A stretch of 64,000 nucleotides of DNA, taken from contig NC_080680.1 in NCBI RefSeq assembly GCF_030445035.2, positions 111,378,228 to 111,442,227 of the forward strand, written 5' to 3'. Positions 45,759 through 56,019 of the stretch are shown piece after piece. The position numbers and the translations under genes are program-made. The first letter of the stretch is position 1. The number at the start of each line of letters is the position of its first letter. Under the pieces are notes generated by a model. It was not told where the DNA came from. It saw only the letters and a program-made list of their open reading frames with translations, and made no database searches. This DNA is from Dasypus novemcinctus (taxonomy: Eukaryota > Chordata > Mammalia > Cingulata > Dasypodidae).

Positions 45759-46299
45759 TTCAAACTATGTTCTCTCATATTTCCTTCTAATAGTCTTCAT
45801 GTAATTATAGCATAGATATATATATTTAACATGGTACCATAGTTTTTCCCGGTTGCAACACGGTCTTTCCAATTGTAGAGTAAAATAGTTATTTTAACAA
45901 ATAGACCATAACCTAATTAGCCTTTCCTTTACTGTTGGGCATTCGGTTTGTTTGCAAGGCAAGGAATAGTCATTCTTTTTGCTTCTCTTTCTATGATGAT
46001 CATTTGAAATGAACTCTTTTAAAAATATTCAGGTCTTTTTTCTTAGGTTTATGTATATTTCTAGTTCTAATTTGAGAACCTTGTTCTCAACCTAGTGACT
46101 GTTGACTGTGGAGAAAGGAAAAATGGTTTCAGCCTAGTTTCTAGTATACGGGCGATCTGAGACAATTCCAACAATTCACATGTCGGCGAACCCCACTTTC
46201 CTCAACTCTGCAGGTGGCAGACTCGTGTGAAAGATGACGGATAACTGACCTAGGTACTCAAAGAAATGGGGCTTTAGAGCGGACACGTTCACGTCCTTG

Positions 46300-46860
46300 T
46301 TTTTGTTCAACCACCACCTACAGCCCAGACCGAAGCGGTAGGTCTTCGTATTGTGTGAGGCACAGAGAGGCTAAGGCGCTGGCCCCAGAGCACACAGCAG
46401 ACGGAAGAGGGCAGAAAACGCGGTTCTCAGACCCTGAATTCCCAACCTTCCCCCCGCGCCTTGGGAAAAAAACGCCCCCAGACCCCGCTGAGAAAGTGTG
46501 GCTTCGGCGGCGGGCGGAGGGCCCGGCCGGGCTCTGCGGGGGTGGGGCCCGCCTTGCCCGGGCACTCCTCCTCCCCGCGCTCCCGCGCCGCCGGGCTCCG
46601 AGCATGCTCCGTGCGCTCCCCGCCCGTCCGAAGGGTACTGGAGCCGGGCGCGGCGGCTCCGGGCTTTGCCAGCAACTCCAGGCCACGGCCGGCCTGGGCG
46701 CGGGGAGGGGCGCGGGCGGGACCTGTCTCTGGGACTCCCGAGCTCCACCGGAATTCCCCCGGCGCGACACTCGGGTGGTGCCCACTGCGGTGGCACTGGC
46801 CGAGCATGGCAGGGACACTGCGGTGACATCCCAAAGAGGAACACACCATGAGAAGTAAGC
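46300..46860. promoter_or_regulatory. CpG island, upstream part
   Basis: CpG-rich core at about 46480-46780 with GC-box-like motifs, including tccccgcccg (46617-46626, GC box on the minus strand). Open frames of 117-176 codons on both strands overlap and are explained by the low stop-codon frequency in GC-rich DNA. The left flank (46330-46400) holds a MIR-like remnant. Likely a promoter-associated island; its gene is unknown. Confidence 0.55.
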
Positions 46861-46914
46861 AAACCACAGGAAAAGCCAACCTTTGCAACCTCATCCTGCT
46901 GTTCTGCCCTTCCT

Positions 46915-47312
46915 TGCTGTTCCCTGAAGCGGTCCTGGGTCTTGGGGCCCTTTGCATTGGCTGTTCCCTCTGCCGGGAATGCTTTTCCCCATGGATCAGC
47001 GTGGCTGAAATGTCAACTCATTGTCACCTCTCTAGGACCCAACTGATCACCCCATTGCAGAAAGCCCTGCCTCCACTCCCAAGCCCCTTCACCTTGCTCT
47101 CTTCCTCGTAGAACTTACCTCTTTCGAATATCCTATATAATTGCTTATTTGCTACGTGTATTGTTTGTTGCCTACCGCCCTCCCCGCCCCGCAACCCTCC
47201 CTTTCCATCAACCAACAGGATTTTGTCTGTTCACTAACGTGTACCACGCATCTAAAATCAGAGTGGGCGCTCAATAATTATTTGTTGAGGGAATTAATAA
47301 ATGAATAGTGAT
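46915..47312 (+). mobile_element. L2 3' end between the CpG islands
   Basis: ctgttccctctgccgggaat, gtcacctctctaggacccaa, accttgctctcttcctcgta, tattgtttgttgcctaccgc, and cgctcaataattatttgttg. This ancient L2 separates the two GC-rich blocks, so they have been separate since before placental radiation. Confidence 0.85.
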
Positions 47313-47339
47313 ACCTGCTTTGAAGACAATAAAGTAAGG

Positions 47340-47480
47340 TAAGGACGTGGAGAGTGGCCAGGAGCAGAGGGCTAATTTAAAAGGTGGTCAGGTAAGGCCT
47401 CCCTGAGGAGGGGACATATGCGCAATGAGAAGGAACCACCCACTTTTAAAACTGGGTAAAATCTGCCTCACTCTGGGATA
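47340..47480 (+). mobile_element. Short old-repeat fragment
   Basis: aggtggtcaggtaaggcctc, cctgaggaggggacatatg and aggtatgtgcaaatgccctg match the 'ggaaggcctctctgaggagg' and 'gtgcaaaggccctg' part of the ancient repeat family seen at 3865-4125. Confidence 0.5.
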
Positions 47481-47578
47481 AGGTATGTGCAAATGCCCTG
47501 TGGCTGGCCCAGCTCTGACTATTTGAGGGCCAGTGAGGCGCTTCGGAGAGAAGAGAGCGAAAAGAGCGGCAGAGAGAG

Positions 47579-47648
47579 AGGTGGGAGAGGCCAGGTGGGA
47601 GAGGCCAAGTGGGGGAGGCCAGGTGGGGGAGGCCAGGTGGGGGAGGCC
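47579..47648 (+). repeat. 14-bp G-rich minisatellite, five units
   Basis: Five exactly phased units of aggtgggrgaggcc starting at 47579, 47593, 47607, 47621 and 47635. The only differences are A/G at one position (units 1-2 versus 3-5) and one G-to-A in unit 3. Runs of 3-5 G give quadruplex potential on the plus strand. It sits at the left edge of the main CpG island. Confidence 0.97.
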
Positions 47649-47699
47649 GGAGGAGCACCAAGGGGGCAGGGGGCCTCAGAAGCCCAGGGCAGGAGGCTC

Positions 47700-48760
47700 C
47701 ACCCGGAAGGCTCCCCACCGCAGGGGGGTGAGCAATGCAAATGTCGTCTGCAGGATCCCAGCTCAAGCGCCCACCCGCCGTGCAGGAATCCCCCTCGTTC
47801 CAAAGGTGGGTGGAGCGCGGACGGCCAGCCAGGCCGAGGCACGGATTCCCCGGGGCCCGGCGCACAGTAGGTGCGCACACAGGGGCTGGGGAAGGACGGC
47901 CTGCGTGCGTGGGCGAGGCGGCTCCAGGGCCTGGCCAGGACGCCGGGGGGCCCGCGGGGCCGCGTCGCGGGCGGGGGCGTCCCGCACGGCGTCCCGGGCC
48001 CCCGCCCCCCGCCCGGCGCGCGAGCCCGTCGCGGCCAGCCCGGCAGGCGGGAGCCGCCCGCGGGCGGCACTGGGCATGCTCAGACGGCGGCCAGGTCGCG
48101 CCGCGAGCGAGCTTCCGCGCCGCCCGCACGCGCGACCTACCTGGGCGCTCGGCGCCCCCGGATGCTGCAGGTACGGAGCGGCGCGACCCCCGCGGGCCGC
48201 GGGCCGGGTGCGGGGCGGCCGCGGGCCGGGATCGCGCGCGGCGCCGCCCTGCCTCCCCCGGCCCCCCAGGCGAGCGGCGGACGCGGCGCCCCGGGGTTCC
48301 CCGCGCCACGTCGGGGCGGGGAGGGGGCGTCCCGGCCGCGCTCACCTGGCCGGGCCGGGCCGGGGCGGGGGCCGGCCGGGCCGGGCCGGGTGGGGCGCGG
48401 GCGTGGGCGGGCGGCGGGAGCGCGGCGGGACGTGGGCGTGCGCTCCGGCCCGGGCAGGGGCGGGCGCGACCTCCTGCGGAACCCGCGCGCCCCGCGCCCC
48501 CGGGGGGCCCCGCGCCGCCGCGAGCCGGGACCCGAGCGCCCAGGGGGCGCACAGCCCGCGGGGAGCAAGCCAAGGCGGGCGGCCAGTCCTTCTCGGCTCC
48601 CCGGGCGAATCGCCTCTAGGCTTTCAAAGATGGCATTTCCTGGGCCTGGCACGAACTCCAGAGCCAATAAATCCTCCCTGTTCCGCGGGCGATATGGAAT
48701 TATTTATCAGGTACCTGCGGTGAGACAGCTGCGGTGGGGGAGTGTGTGCGCGAGCGCCCA
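47700..48760. promoter_or_regulatory. Main CpG island, likely promoter and first exon(s)
   Basis: Extremely CpG-dense (about 14 CpG in 47941-48000). GC boxes lie at 48313-48320, 48362-48370 and 48457-48464, with a (GGGCC)n-like patch at 48349-48395. No TATA box was recognised. Splice-donor matches: plus strand CTGCAG|GTACGG (exon end 48170) and ATCAG|GTACCT (exon end 48710); minus strand GCCAG|GTGAGC (exon end 48346) and CCCAG|GTAGGT (exon end 48141). Frames of 180-396 codons run on both strands and cannot be trusted as coding. Transcription direction is unresolved. Confidence 0.7.
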
Positions 48761-48884
48761 GCCCCCCGGGAATTCCCATTTGCAGCAACCTAAACTTGCT
48801 GAGAAGTTGCGGCTGCCTTAAAAATTCATGGGAAGTTAAGACAACTTGACACCTGGGTTCTCGGAGGTGGTAGAAAGAACCTTG

Positions 48885-49092
48885 TGTCTGGAAACAGGAG
48901 ACCTCCGTTCAAGTTCGGCTTCCCTTGGCCAGCTGGTGACCTTGGGCGAGTAGTTTAACCTCTCTGATCCTCACTTTCCTCCTCTGCAAACAGCTGGTAA
49001 TGATGCCCACCTCACTGGCTGGTTGGGTGGATTAAGTGGGATAAATTATGTGGGGGTGTTTGGCACGGTGCCCGGCACAAAGCAAGCAGAGA
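48885..49092 (+). mobile_element. MIR
   Basis: Sense MIR: ggaaacaggagacctccgtt, tggtgaccttgggcgagtag, tttaacctctctgatcctca, tggtaatgatgcccacctca, and cggtgcccggcacaaagcaa. Well preserved, next to the CpG island. Confidence 0.85.
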
Positions 49093-49479
49093 GCTGTTGG
49101 CGTGATGTGAATTTAATTCGTTTAGAGACCCTCGTGGCTCCCATTTCACCAGGAAATTAGAATTACTAAAGCATCTTCAGGGCCTAGTGCGGGAGTGACA
49201 GATTCTGTCTTTGTGCCCAGGAGAACTTCCACTCAAGTCAAGGGCTTTGGAAAAACAATTTAGTCAAATTGTAATCAGAGAGTTATCTTCTTTAAAAGCG
49301 GTTTTATACATTCAGAAACTCTAGAAGTTGGCAGCCCAGCTTTACTTACAGAGGAGCCGTTTTTGCAAGACGATCCATCTTGCACATGTTCAAGGGGATG
49401 GTGTGAGAGAGTAAAGCCTGGTTAAAAAGATTTCTGTTCTGAAAAGTGCCCAAACCCAACTTTAAGTCATTGTTACTTA

Positions 49480-49735
49480 GATCAGGGCTTCTCAACCTGG
49501 GCGCTCTTGACATCTGAGGCTGGTTAATTCTTTGTTGTGTGAGCCTGTCCTGTGCATTGTAGGATGTTTGCAAGTATCCTTGGACTCGGCTCAGTAGATT
49601 CCAGTAGCAAGCCTTCTTCCCGGCTTGTGCCAACCAAAAGCACATCCAGACATTGCCAAATGTTCCCTGGGGGAAGAGGGATAATCCCTGCCCCCCACCT
49701 TCACCCCCTTTAGAACACTGATTTAGATAACCCCT
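49480..49735. mobile_element. hAT-Charlie-type relic
   Basis: cagggcttctcaacctgggc, gcgctcttgacatctgaggc, tgtcctgtgcattgtaggat, cagacattgccaaatgttcc, and ctggggg-type end. This is the inverted-repeat hAT relic family with 'gacatttggcaatgtctgg'. Confidence 0.75.
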
Positions 49736-49814
49736 GTTTTCTGTCATTAGCCTGCATTGAGAATTTCATCTTGTGTTTTTACTATAACAACTAACGTTTG
49801 TATCGCCTTATAGA

Positions 49815-49995
49815 AGTGTGCGGAATGCACCCATATGCATCACTTCATTTAATTTTTATGACTACCCCTGAGAGACTGGGGTTATTACCGTTTTATAGAT
49901 GAAGAAAATGAGGCTTTGAGCAGCCGAGGCACAATATGTGGTTAGCTGGGAAGTCACCCAGGTCTTCCTCCATGCACAGGTCTTTTTCTTCTGCA
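49815..49995 (-). mobile_element. MIR
   Basis: Antisense MIR: cacttcatttaatttttatg, ttattaccgttttatagatg, aagaaaatgaggctttgagc, and gaagtcacccaggtcttcct. Confidence 0.7.
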
Positions 49996-49999
49996 TCAA

Positions 50000-51510
50000 G
50001 CTGCCTTTTACTGTACAGAGACCTTTAAATAGGTGACTTGCCTTACGGCTGACTCAAGATGTAAAATAGATTGGAAGCTGGAAACCTTTCTGAGATTGAC
50101 TAGTTGAAATTTAACAACAGTAAGCTTTTATCTGACAGAGAGTAGGTCGTTCTAGTTAAATATTCTAGTTTATAGCGTGCTCCCATAAAGCCCACATACA
50201 GTTAATGGAATACAAATTTGCAGAGAATTCAAGTAGAATAAAACATGCCTACTACTCTAGCAGTATTGATTGTGAGCTGTCTCCGGTGAATTTCCCTCTC
50301 CTAAAAAGGACTCCTATTTGCAAACTAGGTATTAGCTGGGGAAGGCAAAAGGTCAAGTTAAAGTATTTTAGAGTGGCTGAGGCATTTCGTTCAGCAAGCA
50401 TTTCTTAAGCTGCTTTTATAGGGCAGATGCATTGCTGGGTAGGGCACAGAGTAGATCAGTGGGTCCCAGTGAATTCAGGGTGCCTGGGTGAACTTTCCCA
50501 CAGGAGAGGGCACGTTCCCAGCAGGCCAGACACGTGCTGGCCCTCAGGGACAGCTTGGAAAGCTAGAAAGAACCCAAGTCAACACTGAGGCAGATTCAGA
50601 ATCCCATTGCTTCATCACACACATCCTGGGGCAAGTTGCTTCCTTTTCTGAGCCCTGTTTCTGCATTTTATTAGAGAGAAAGCACTCCACTAGCTTTAAG
50701 GGTCTCCTTCAATTCCCAGGGACCTGGCCAGTGAGGCTGGATCAGAGACAAATCTTATCCTTGAGGAAAGTTGGGCTTCGAGGCTGGTCAGTGGTCTCAG
50801 GGCATCGAGATCAAGTCTTTGATTGTTGACCCTGTTTTCACATGAATTGCTTAATAAGTTCTGTTCCCCTTCGCAGATGAGGAAACTGAACTAACAGAGA
50901 ATGGGGCAGGAGCAAAAGAGACTAACTACTGGGCCAGACATGCCAGGGTTAGGATTTTCTAAGTTGGGCTGTAACTACCAGTGGGGCTCAGCTTTGGGGA
51001 TTGGGGAGAACCAAGCAGACACGACACCCCGCTTCCCTCTCTACCCAAGAGAACTCTTCCCGACCGCAATCCCGACGCTCACCTTCCTTCCACCAGACCG
51101 CGTGTTCCTGGAAAGCAGGGCTGCTCTCCTCCCCTCTTCTTAGGGTCTCTTCCAGGGTCCAGAATGCGGAAGGCACCAAGCACATGATTGTGATGTTTGG
51201 GGGTGGCTGGTGCTGCTCCTCAAGCATCGGCTGCTCTTTTTACCAACTGATGGAGACAGGACAGGACCAGGGGAATATCTGCACTGTCCTTGTCTTGGGT
51301 ATAGGTGACCTCGGGCTCTGATCTCACAGGTGTCTCCTTTAGGTCTGCTGAGAGGGAAACTAAGGCGCTACCTGGTCGGCCCCTGGCAGTCCTGGGTCCT
51401 GAGAGCCGAGGTCTCATCTGCAGAGCTTCTGCTCGTGCATGCACCTGAAGCCTGCTTCTGCCTCCGGGTTAGCATGTCATTCTCAGGCCAGCTGTAAGCA
51501 GACTTAACAG
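50000..51510. other. Non-coding stretch near the CpG island
   Basis: Short MIR-like phrases only (50630-50660, ggggcaagttgcttccttt; 50860-50890, cgcagatgaggaaactgaac). No exon recognised. Overlapping frames on both strands at 50900-51320 show no domain. Confidence 0.4.
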
Positions 51511-51514
51511 CAGC

Positions 51515-51835
51515 TTCAAACATTTATTGAGTCTGTACTGTGTGCCTGGCCCTAGGGCTACGAAGGTGTGAGTGGGACCCCTGCCTTGGAACGATGGAGG
51601 GATTCATGGTGGAACTGGGGAGAGAGTGATACACACATACGTAGGACAGCTGCTGTGGAAGAGGATTAAGCTAGGTGCAGTAGAGACCAGGGCGGGCAGC
51701 CATCACCCTTTCATTCTGACAGGGGCATCAAGGAGGGCCTGATGTTGCAGTTGGCATTTAAATGAAGCCTTGAAGGTGGGGAAAGATGGCATTGGGGCAG
51801 GTGGAATGGCCGGCGAAAAGCCTGGAGGCCTGAAG
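51515..51835 (+). mobile_element. Ancient mammal-wide repeat (unnamed)
   Basis: tttattgagtctgtactgtg, cagctgctgtggaagaggat, aaggagggcctgatgttgc, and tttaaatgaagccttgaagg: the same family as 3865-4125 and 5440-5925, here with the middle well preserved. Confidence 0.5.
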
Positions 51836-52049
51836 AGACCGAGTGTGGTGGCTCTTCCCGAAGTCCAGCCACCTGCCTTCCCCAGTGCCCGCCCCGCCTC
51901 CCGTGTTAGGGCCCCCCTCCCAATCTGTCTGAGAGGCACAGCTCACTCAGCCCAGGGCCGGGGAGCGGACGGGGTGCAGGGTGGCAATTCTCTGTGCTTC
52001 CCGCACTTCCAGGTTGTCATTGAGACCCAAGCACCTTCTGCCAGGAAAG

Positions 52050-52155
52050 CCTCAGGTTTTATTCATTGAATACTAACGTGGCGCCCACTCGCTGCCAGGG
52101 GCTGTGCTGTGTGCTTTCCAAAGAGTAACTCATTCGTTTAATTCTCGCAGCCGCC
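52050..52155 (-). mobile_element. MIR fragment
   Basis: tgaatactaacgtggcgccc, ctgccaggggctgtgctgtg, and actcattcgtttaattctcg follow the start of antisense MIR. Confidence 0.6.
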
Positions 52156-52159
52156 GGCG

Positions 52160-53480
52160 GGCCATGCTGCCTCCCCGGGCCCCGGCCGCGTGCTAGGATG
52201 GTGGGCCAGGTGCTGCCCCGTCCCGTCTACTTGGTAGAGCCCCCGTGGCTGCGCTTTGCCTCGATCTGCGCAGACACAGCCCTGGCTGAGGGCTGACAGC
52301 CCAGGCCCCTTTGCCCTGCCCTCTTTCCTGCAGGGGCCCAGGAGGGCCCTGCCGACCACATTTTCTGAACCAAAGCTTGGAGCCCGTAGGCTGAAAAAGA
52401 ATGTTTGGGCTGCTGCTCTGTGCAAGAGGAGGCCTGGGAGGTGGTGTTTGGATATGAGAGAGTGGAATTTTTGAGCCATTTTGATGGTTTATGTGGAAAG
52501 TTAGGACAGAGGATTTGAAATTGGGAGCATCCTGGAATATTCAGGTCCCATAATTTACTGTCAGGATGTGCAAGCTTTTAGTACGTTTGGGCAACTTTAT
52601 AATCTGGAGTGAAATTTCTGTACAGAGCCTGATAGGGCATCTCAAAAGGAGTAAGTGGTGCATTTTAGTCCCAGAATCTTGATAATTCCTGCCAGCCCCG
52701 TTTTACAGATGAGCTGAGAAAATTGAGGCTGGAAGAGAGGAAGTGACTGCCTACAGGATATATTGTTCTTAAGCAGGGCAGCCAAGATTTAGTCCAGGTC
52801 CACCCCTCCAGACCTATTTTACAATGTTGCTTAAAAATCGAGCAGACTATTGGTTACCTGTTTGAGGATAATAGAACTTTTTTCCTTTTATTTTGACCAT
52901 TTTAATGAGCTGATGACTGAAAACCTAATAAGGTACATTTTGGCACAGAGAAGTGTCTCCTCCCTTCGGGGTGGAGCCCCTGCCCTCCCGGCGAGCTCTG
53001 GCGCTCCCTGCTGAGGGTTGCTATGGGCAAGTGCCTGCCTGCTCCAGGTCAGGGCTAAAGGGTTGGTCCCAGAGGCAGGGTCCAGGCCCCGACCGGGCAG
53101 TGACCTGTGGGAAGCTGTGTCGAGAGGCCGGTGGCCTGACTGGGAGTGGAGAGTGGCGACCTGGCCCCTGTACCTGGTCCCCCTCAGGTGAGTCAGCCTC
53201 CAGGTCTAGACCACGGGTTCTTGGTGAGAGGCAGGAAGTAGCCCCAGCCACCGTTGACCACTTGGTGGGCCTGGAGAGAGCATCCGAGCAATGCATGGTT
53301 GTCACTGAGAAGGGTCTGGGAACAGCAGAAAAGTCACCCATGAGCGACCCCACGGAGCACCCCCACCGTTCTGTGGAAAGGCCACGAGCTCGCTCACTCC
53401 TTCCAGGCACCCCTCCTCCTGCGTCCAGGGGGGCTTTCCTAAGATGACTCCTTGTCGCTCTTAGGATTAAGACAAAACTA
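52160..53480. other. GC-rich unassigned stretch with one consensus donor
   Basis: A MIR-like phrase lies at 52700-52800 (cgttttacagatgagctgag). A 164-codon frame (52953-53447) contains the full donor consensus CAG|GTGAGT with exon end at 53187, but no acceptor of similar quality lies upstream and the peptide has no recognised domain. I do not call a gene here. Confidence 0.3.
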
Positions 53481-53489
53481 TTCTCCTTG

Positions 53490-54425
53490 GCATCTCCTGC
53501 AAGCCCCTAGGTTCACGCTGTGGTCCCCTGCTTTTTTCAGTCCTTGCCTTACCCCTTCCTGTTAGGGGCCGTGAGAGCCCAGAACCTTCTCCCCTCGCTC
53601 CTCGCCGGTTAACCTGTACGCATCGTTTGGATGCGCCGTTGGCTCCGTTGCCACAGCTGCCCTCCTTTACTGACTGATTTGGGTAAAGCCACCTGCCTGC
53701 CATGAACCCACGACACCACCTAGCTCTTCTCCACCGTTGTGGTTTTGTAGTTAATTAACATAATTATTTATATTCATACCTGTCTCCCCTACTGCCATAA
53801 GCTCTATGAGAGCAAGGTTTGTCTTTTTTTTTCTAACTTTCTCTGAGCTTTATTTTTTCTTTCAACTTTTTATTTTGACCTAATTTCAGCTTTATAGAAA
53901 AGTTGCAAGAATAGAACAAAGAACTCCCATATGCCCTTCGCGCAGATTCCCAAAATGTTACCATTTTATCACATTTATTTTATCTTCTTTCTCTATATAT
54001 ACTTTTTGAACCATTTAAGAGGCCTAGACTCTCCCTTTCCCCTAAATACTTTAGTTTCCTATAAACAACATTCTCTTGCATAACTTCCATTGTTAAAATC
54101 AAGAAATTAATGATACAGTGCTATTAGCTAATCTTTAGACCTTATTCCCTTCTTGCCAATTGTCCCAATAATGTCCTTTGTAGCAAAGAAAATCCCGGAT
54201 CATACATTCCATGGCATTTTCTTCTCTCTTCGGTTTTCTTTAGGATGGGACAGTTCCTCGGCTTTCTTTGTCTTTGATGACCTTGATATATATCTGAAGA
54301 GCACAAGCCAGTTATTCTATAGAATGCCCCTCAGTTTAACTACCATTGTGTCCCCAATGTCAAACCCAGTGCCTGGAGCATCAAATGCATTCAGTAAATA
54401 TTTGTTGAATGAAGAAAAGGAGAGA
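53490..54425 (+). mobile_element. L2 3' end split by an L1 fragment
   Basis: The left part (53490-53826) has ttctccttggcatctcctgc, actgccataagctctatgag, and agcaaggtttgtc. The right part (54335-54425) has cattgtgtccccaatgtcaa, cagtgcctggagcatcaaat, and agtaaatatttgttgaatga. These are consecutive parts of the L2 3' end; the antisense L1 piece at 53827-54330 interrupts them. Confidence 0.75.
53827..54330 (-). mobile_element. L1M 3' UTR, antisense, nested in L2
   Basis: tttctttcaactttttattt, tatagaaaagttgcaagaat, agaactcccatatgcccttc, caaaatgttaccattttatc, ttagaccttattcccttctt, and ccaataatgtcctttgtagc match the L1M 3' UTR in antisense. A T-rich start (53827-53835) would be its A-tail. Confidence 0.75.
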
Positions 54426-54599
54426 TGGAAAGAGGAAGAAGGAAAAAAAATCAGGTTTTCTGGTTTTCCCCATTCCCACTTCTTTCTTTGCTGTGACATG
54501 TTATTTAGTTGCAGTCAGAACATATATAGGTTTGAATCCTGCTTTATTATTTTTTTTAAATAAGAGTTTTCCCCAAAAGAGAAAAACTCTTTTCTGAGG

Positions 54600-56010
54600 T
54601 AGTGAGCCTTCCATCCCTGCAAGTGTCCAAACAGGAGCCAAGTGATGGCTTGGCAGGCTGCGGGAGGGAACAGAATATTCAAGGAAGAGTGACACTCAGC
54701 CTGGGGGTCCCTTCCAAACCTGAGCAGCCTTCCTTGGTCATGGTCCTGATTCCTCAGGCCAAGAGGCCCAAGAATAAGGTGATTATCATTTACCATCTAA
54801 ACCAGAACATTTTGAGAATAAAAGGGGGTGCTATTAATAGTTACATTTGGTCAGTGGCCTCAGCCAGGACTGCCCAAGGTAAACGAGGATGTGTGGTCAC
54901 TCTGCCCAGGTGTGACTGAGGCCATGGATCAGTGCCAGGATGGGCCGGCCTGGGAAAACCTCGAACACCGGCAGTCCTCTGCCTGGATAAAGTCTCCTTG
55001 GCATTGGCCGCGGGCCCTGGTGTTCAGACTTTGGTCCCCCTTGCCCTCTGTGGTTGCATCGCCCACAGCACTCCCCTCCCCAGCTTTGCTCCTTAACCTT
55101 GCCAGCCTTTCTTCAGCTCTCGCTTCCCCGCGCTCCTTCCTGTCACAGAGGCTGTGAGAGCCTGGACCCTTGCTTACACACCCAGGCTGGATGCGGGGGC
55201 AGGAGCAGGCTTTTCCGAGATGCACAAGGGCGAGAAACAAGCCAGCTCTGATTCCCACTGACCCAATTCTAATGGAATTTAAGAAGAGCACACACAAGCG
55301 AGGCGGGGCAGGAAGCTGGAGCCACCCTAGACCTTATCTTCATTTTTCCCCTAGTGCTCACACTTCCACCTGTCCTTCCTGCACTAACACCCACTTCCTT
55401 CTTCCAGCCCTAGTTTTGAGATCACCACCAAGTCGCTGCCCTTTGGCAGAGGCAGGGAGGCAGGTGGCATCGGGGACCCAGACACAGTAGGATGGGCATT
55501 GGATGACCAGAAGGTGCAGACAGGGACTTGGATGCAGAGAAACCAGGCAGGAAACCAGAGTCTAGGGATCTGGGTAACAGGGTCAACATGGGGCCATTCA
55601 TGAGGAAGCCTAGATGTGGCCTGTCAAGTAGGAGACGCTCCTGTTAGTGTGTGCTAGAGACCGTGCAGTTCTTTCATTCATTCTCTGCTTCGGAAAAAGC
55701 ATACGTCCTGCCTTTCTAGATTAAAAAGTATTATAGGATGACAGTGTGACCATATAGAGGTATTTTTCTGGGAAGCATCCCAGTCATGTGGACTGAAAAA
55801 ATATCATCAGTGCAATTTAATGTTTTTATAACTCCAGGCATCGGTGACTTTAATGGAAAAGCCACTTATGAAGGAGTGTTCTAGCTCTTAGAATGCAGGG
55901 TACTGGCACTCTTTGAACATGGAAAAGGTGTTCTAGTTAGCTATTATGTTTTACTGGTTTAAAATGAACTCCCCCACCCCGAAGCACAATTATGTAAAAA
56001 ACATTTCATT
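54600..56010. other. Non-coding stretch
   Basis: Mostly unassigned. Overlapping frames on both strands (54602-54919, 54929-55297, 55170-55490) without domains. No RNA gene recognised. Confidence 0.4.
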
Positions 56011-56019
56011 TGGAGTCAC

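Noticed and set aside
46600..46615. NRF1-like site near gagcatgctccgtgcg, and a similar gcatgc at 48073-48078.
   Set aside because: Both lack the full alternating YGCGCATGCGCR pattern, so the matches are too weak to report as sites.
46318..46957. Six overlapping 117-176 codon frames around 46.3-46.95 kb.
   Set aside because: Same effect of high GC. None has a recognisable protein family.
47446..48821. Open frames of 180-396 codons on both strands in the CpG island.
   Set aside because: They overlap in several frames and both directions and are rich in Gly, Ala, Pro and Arg, as expected when GC-rich DNA lacks stop codons. No domain or initiation context favours one of them.
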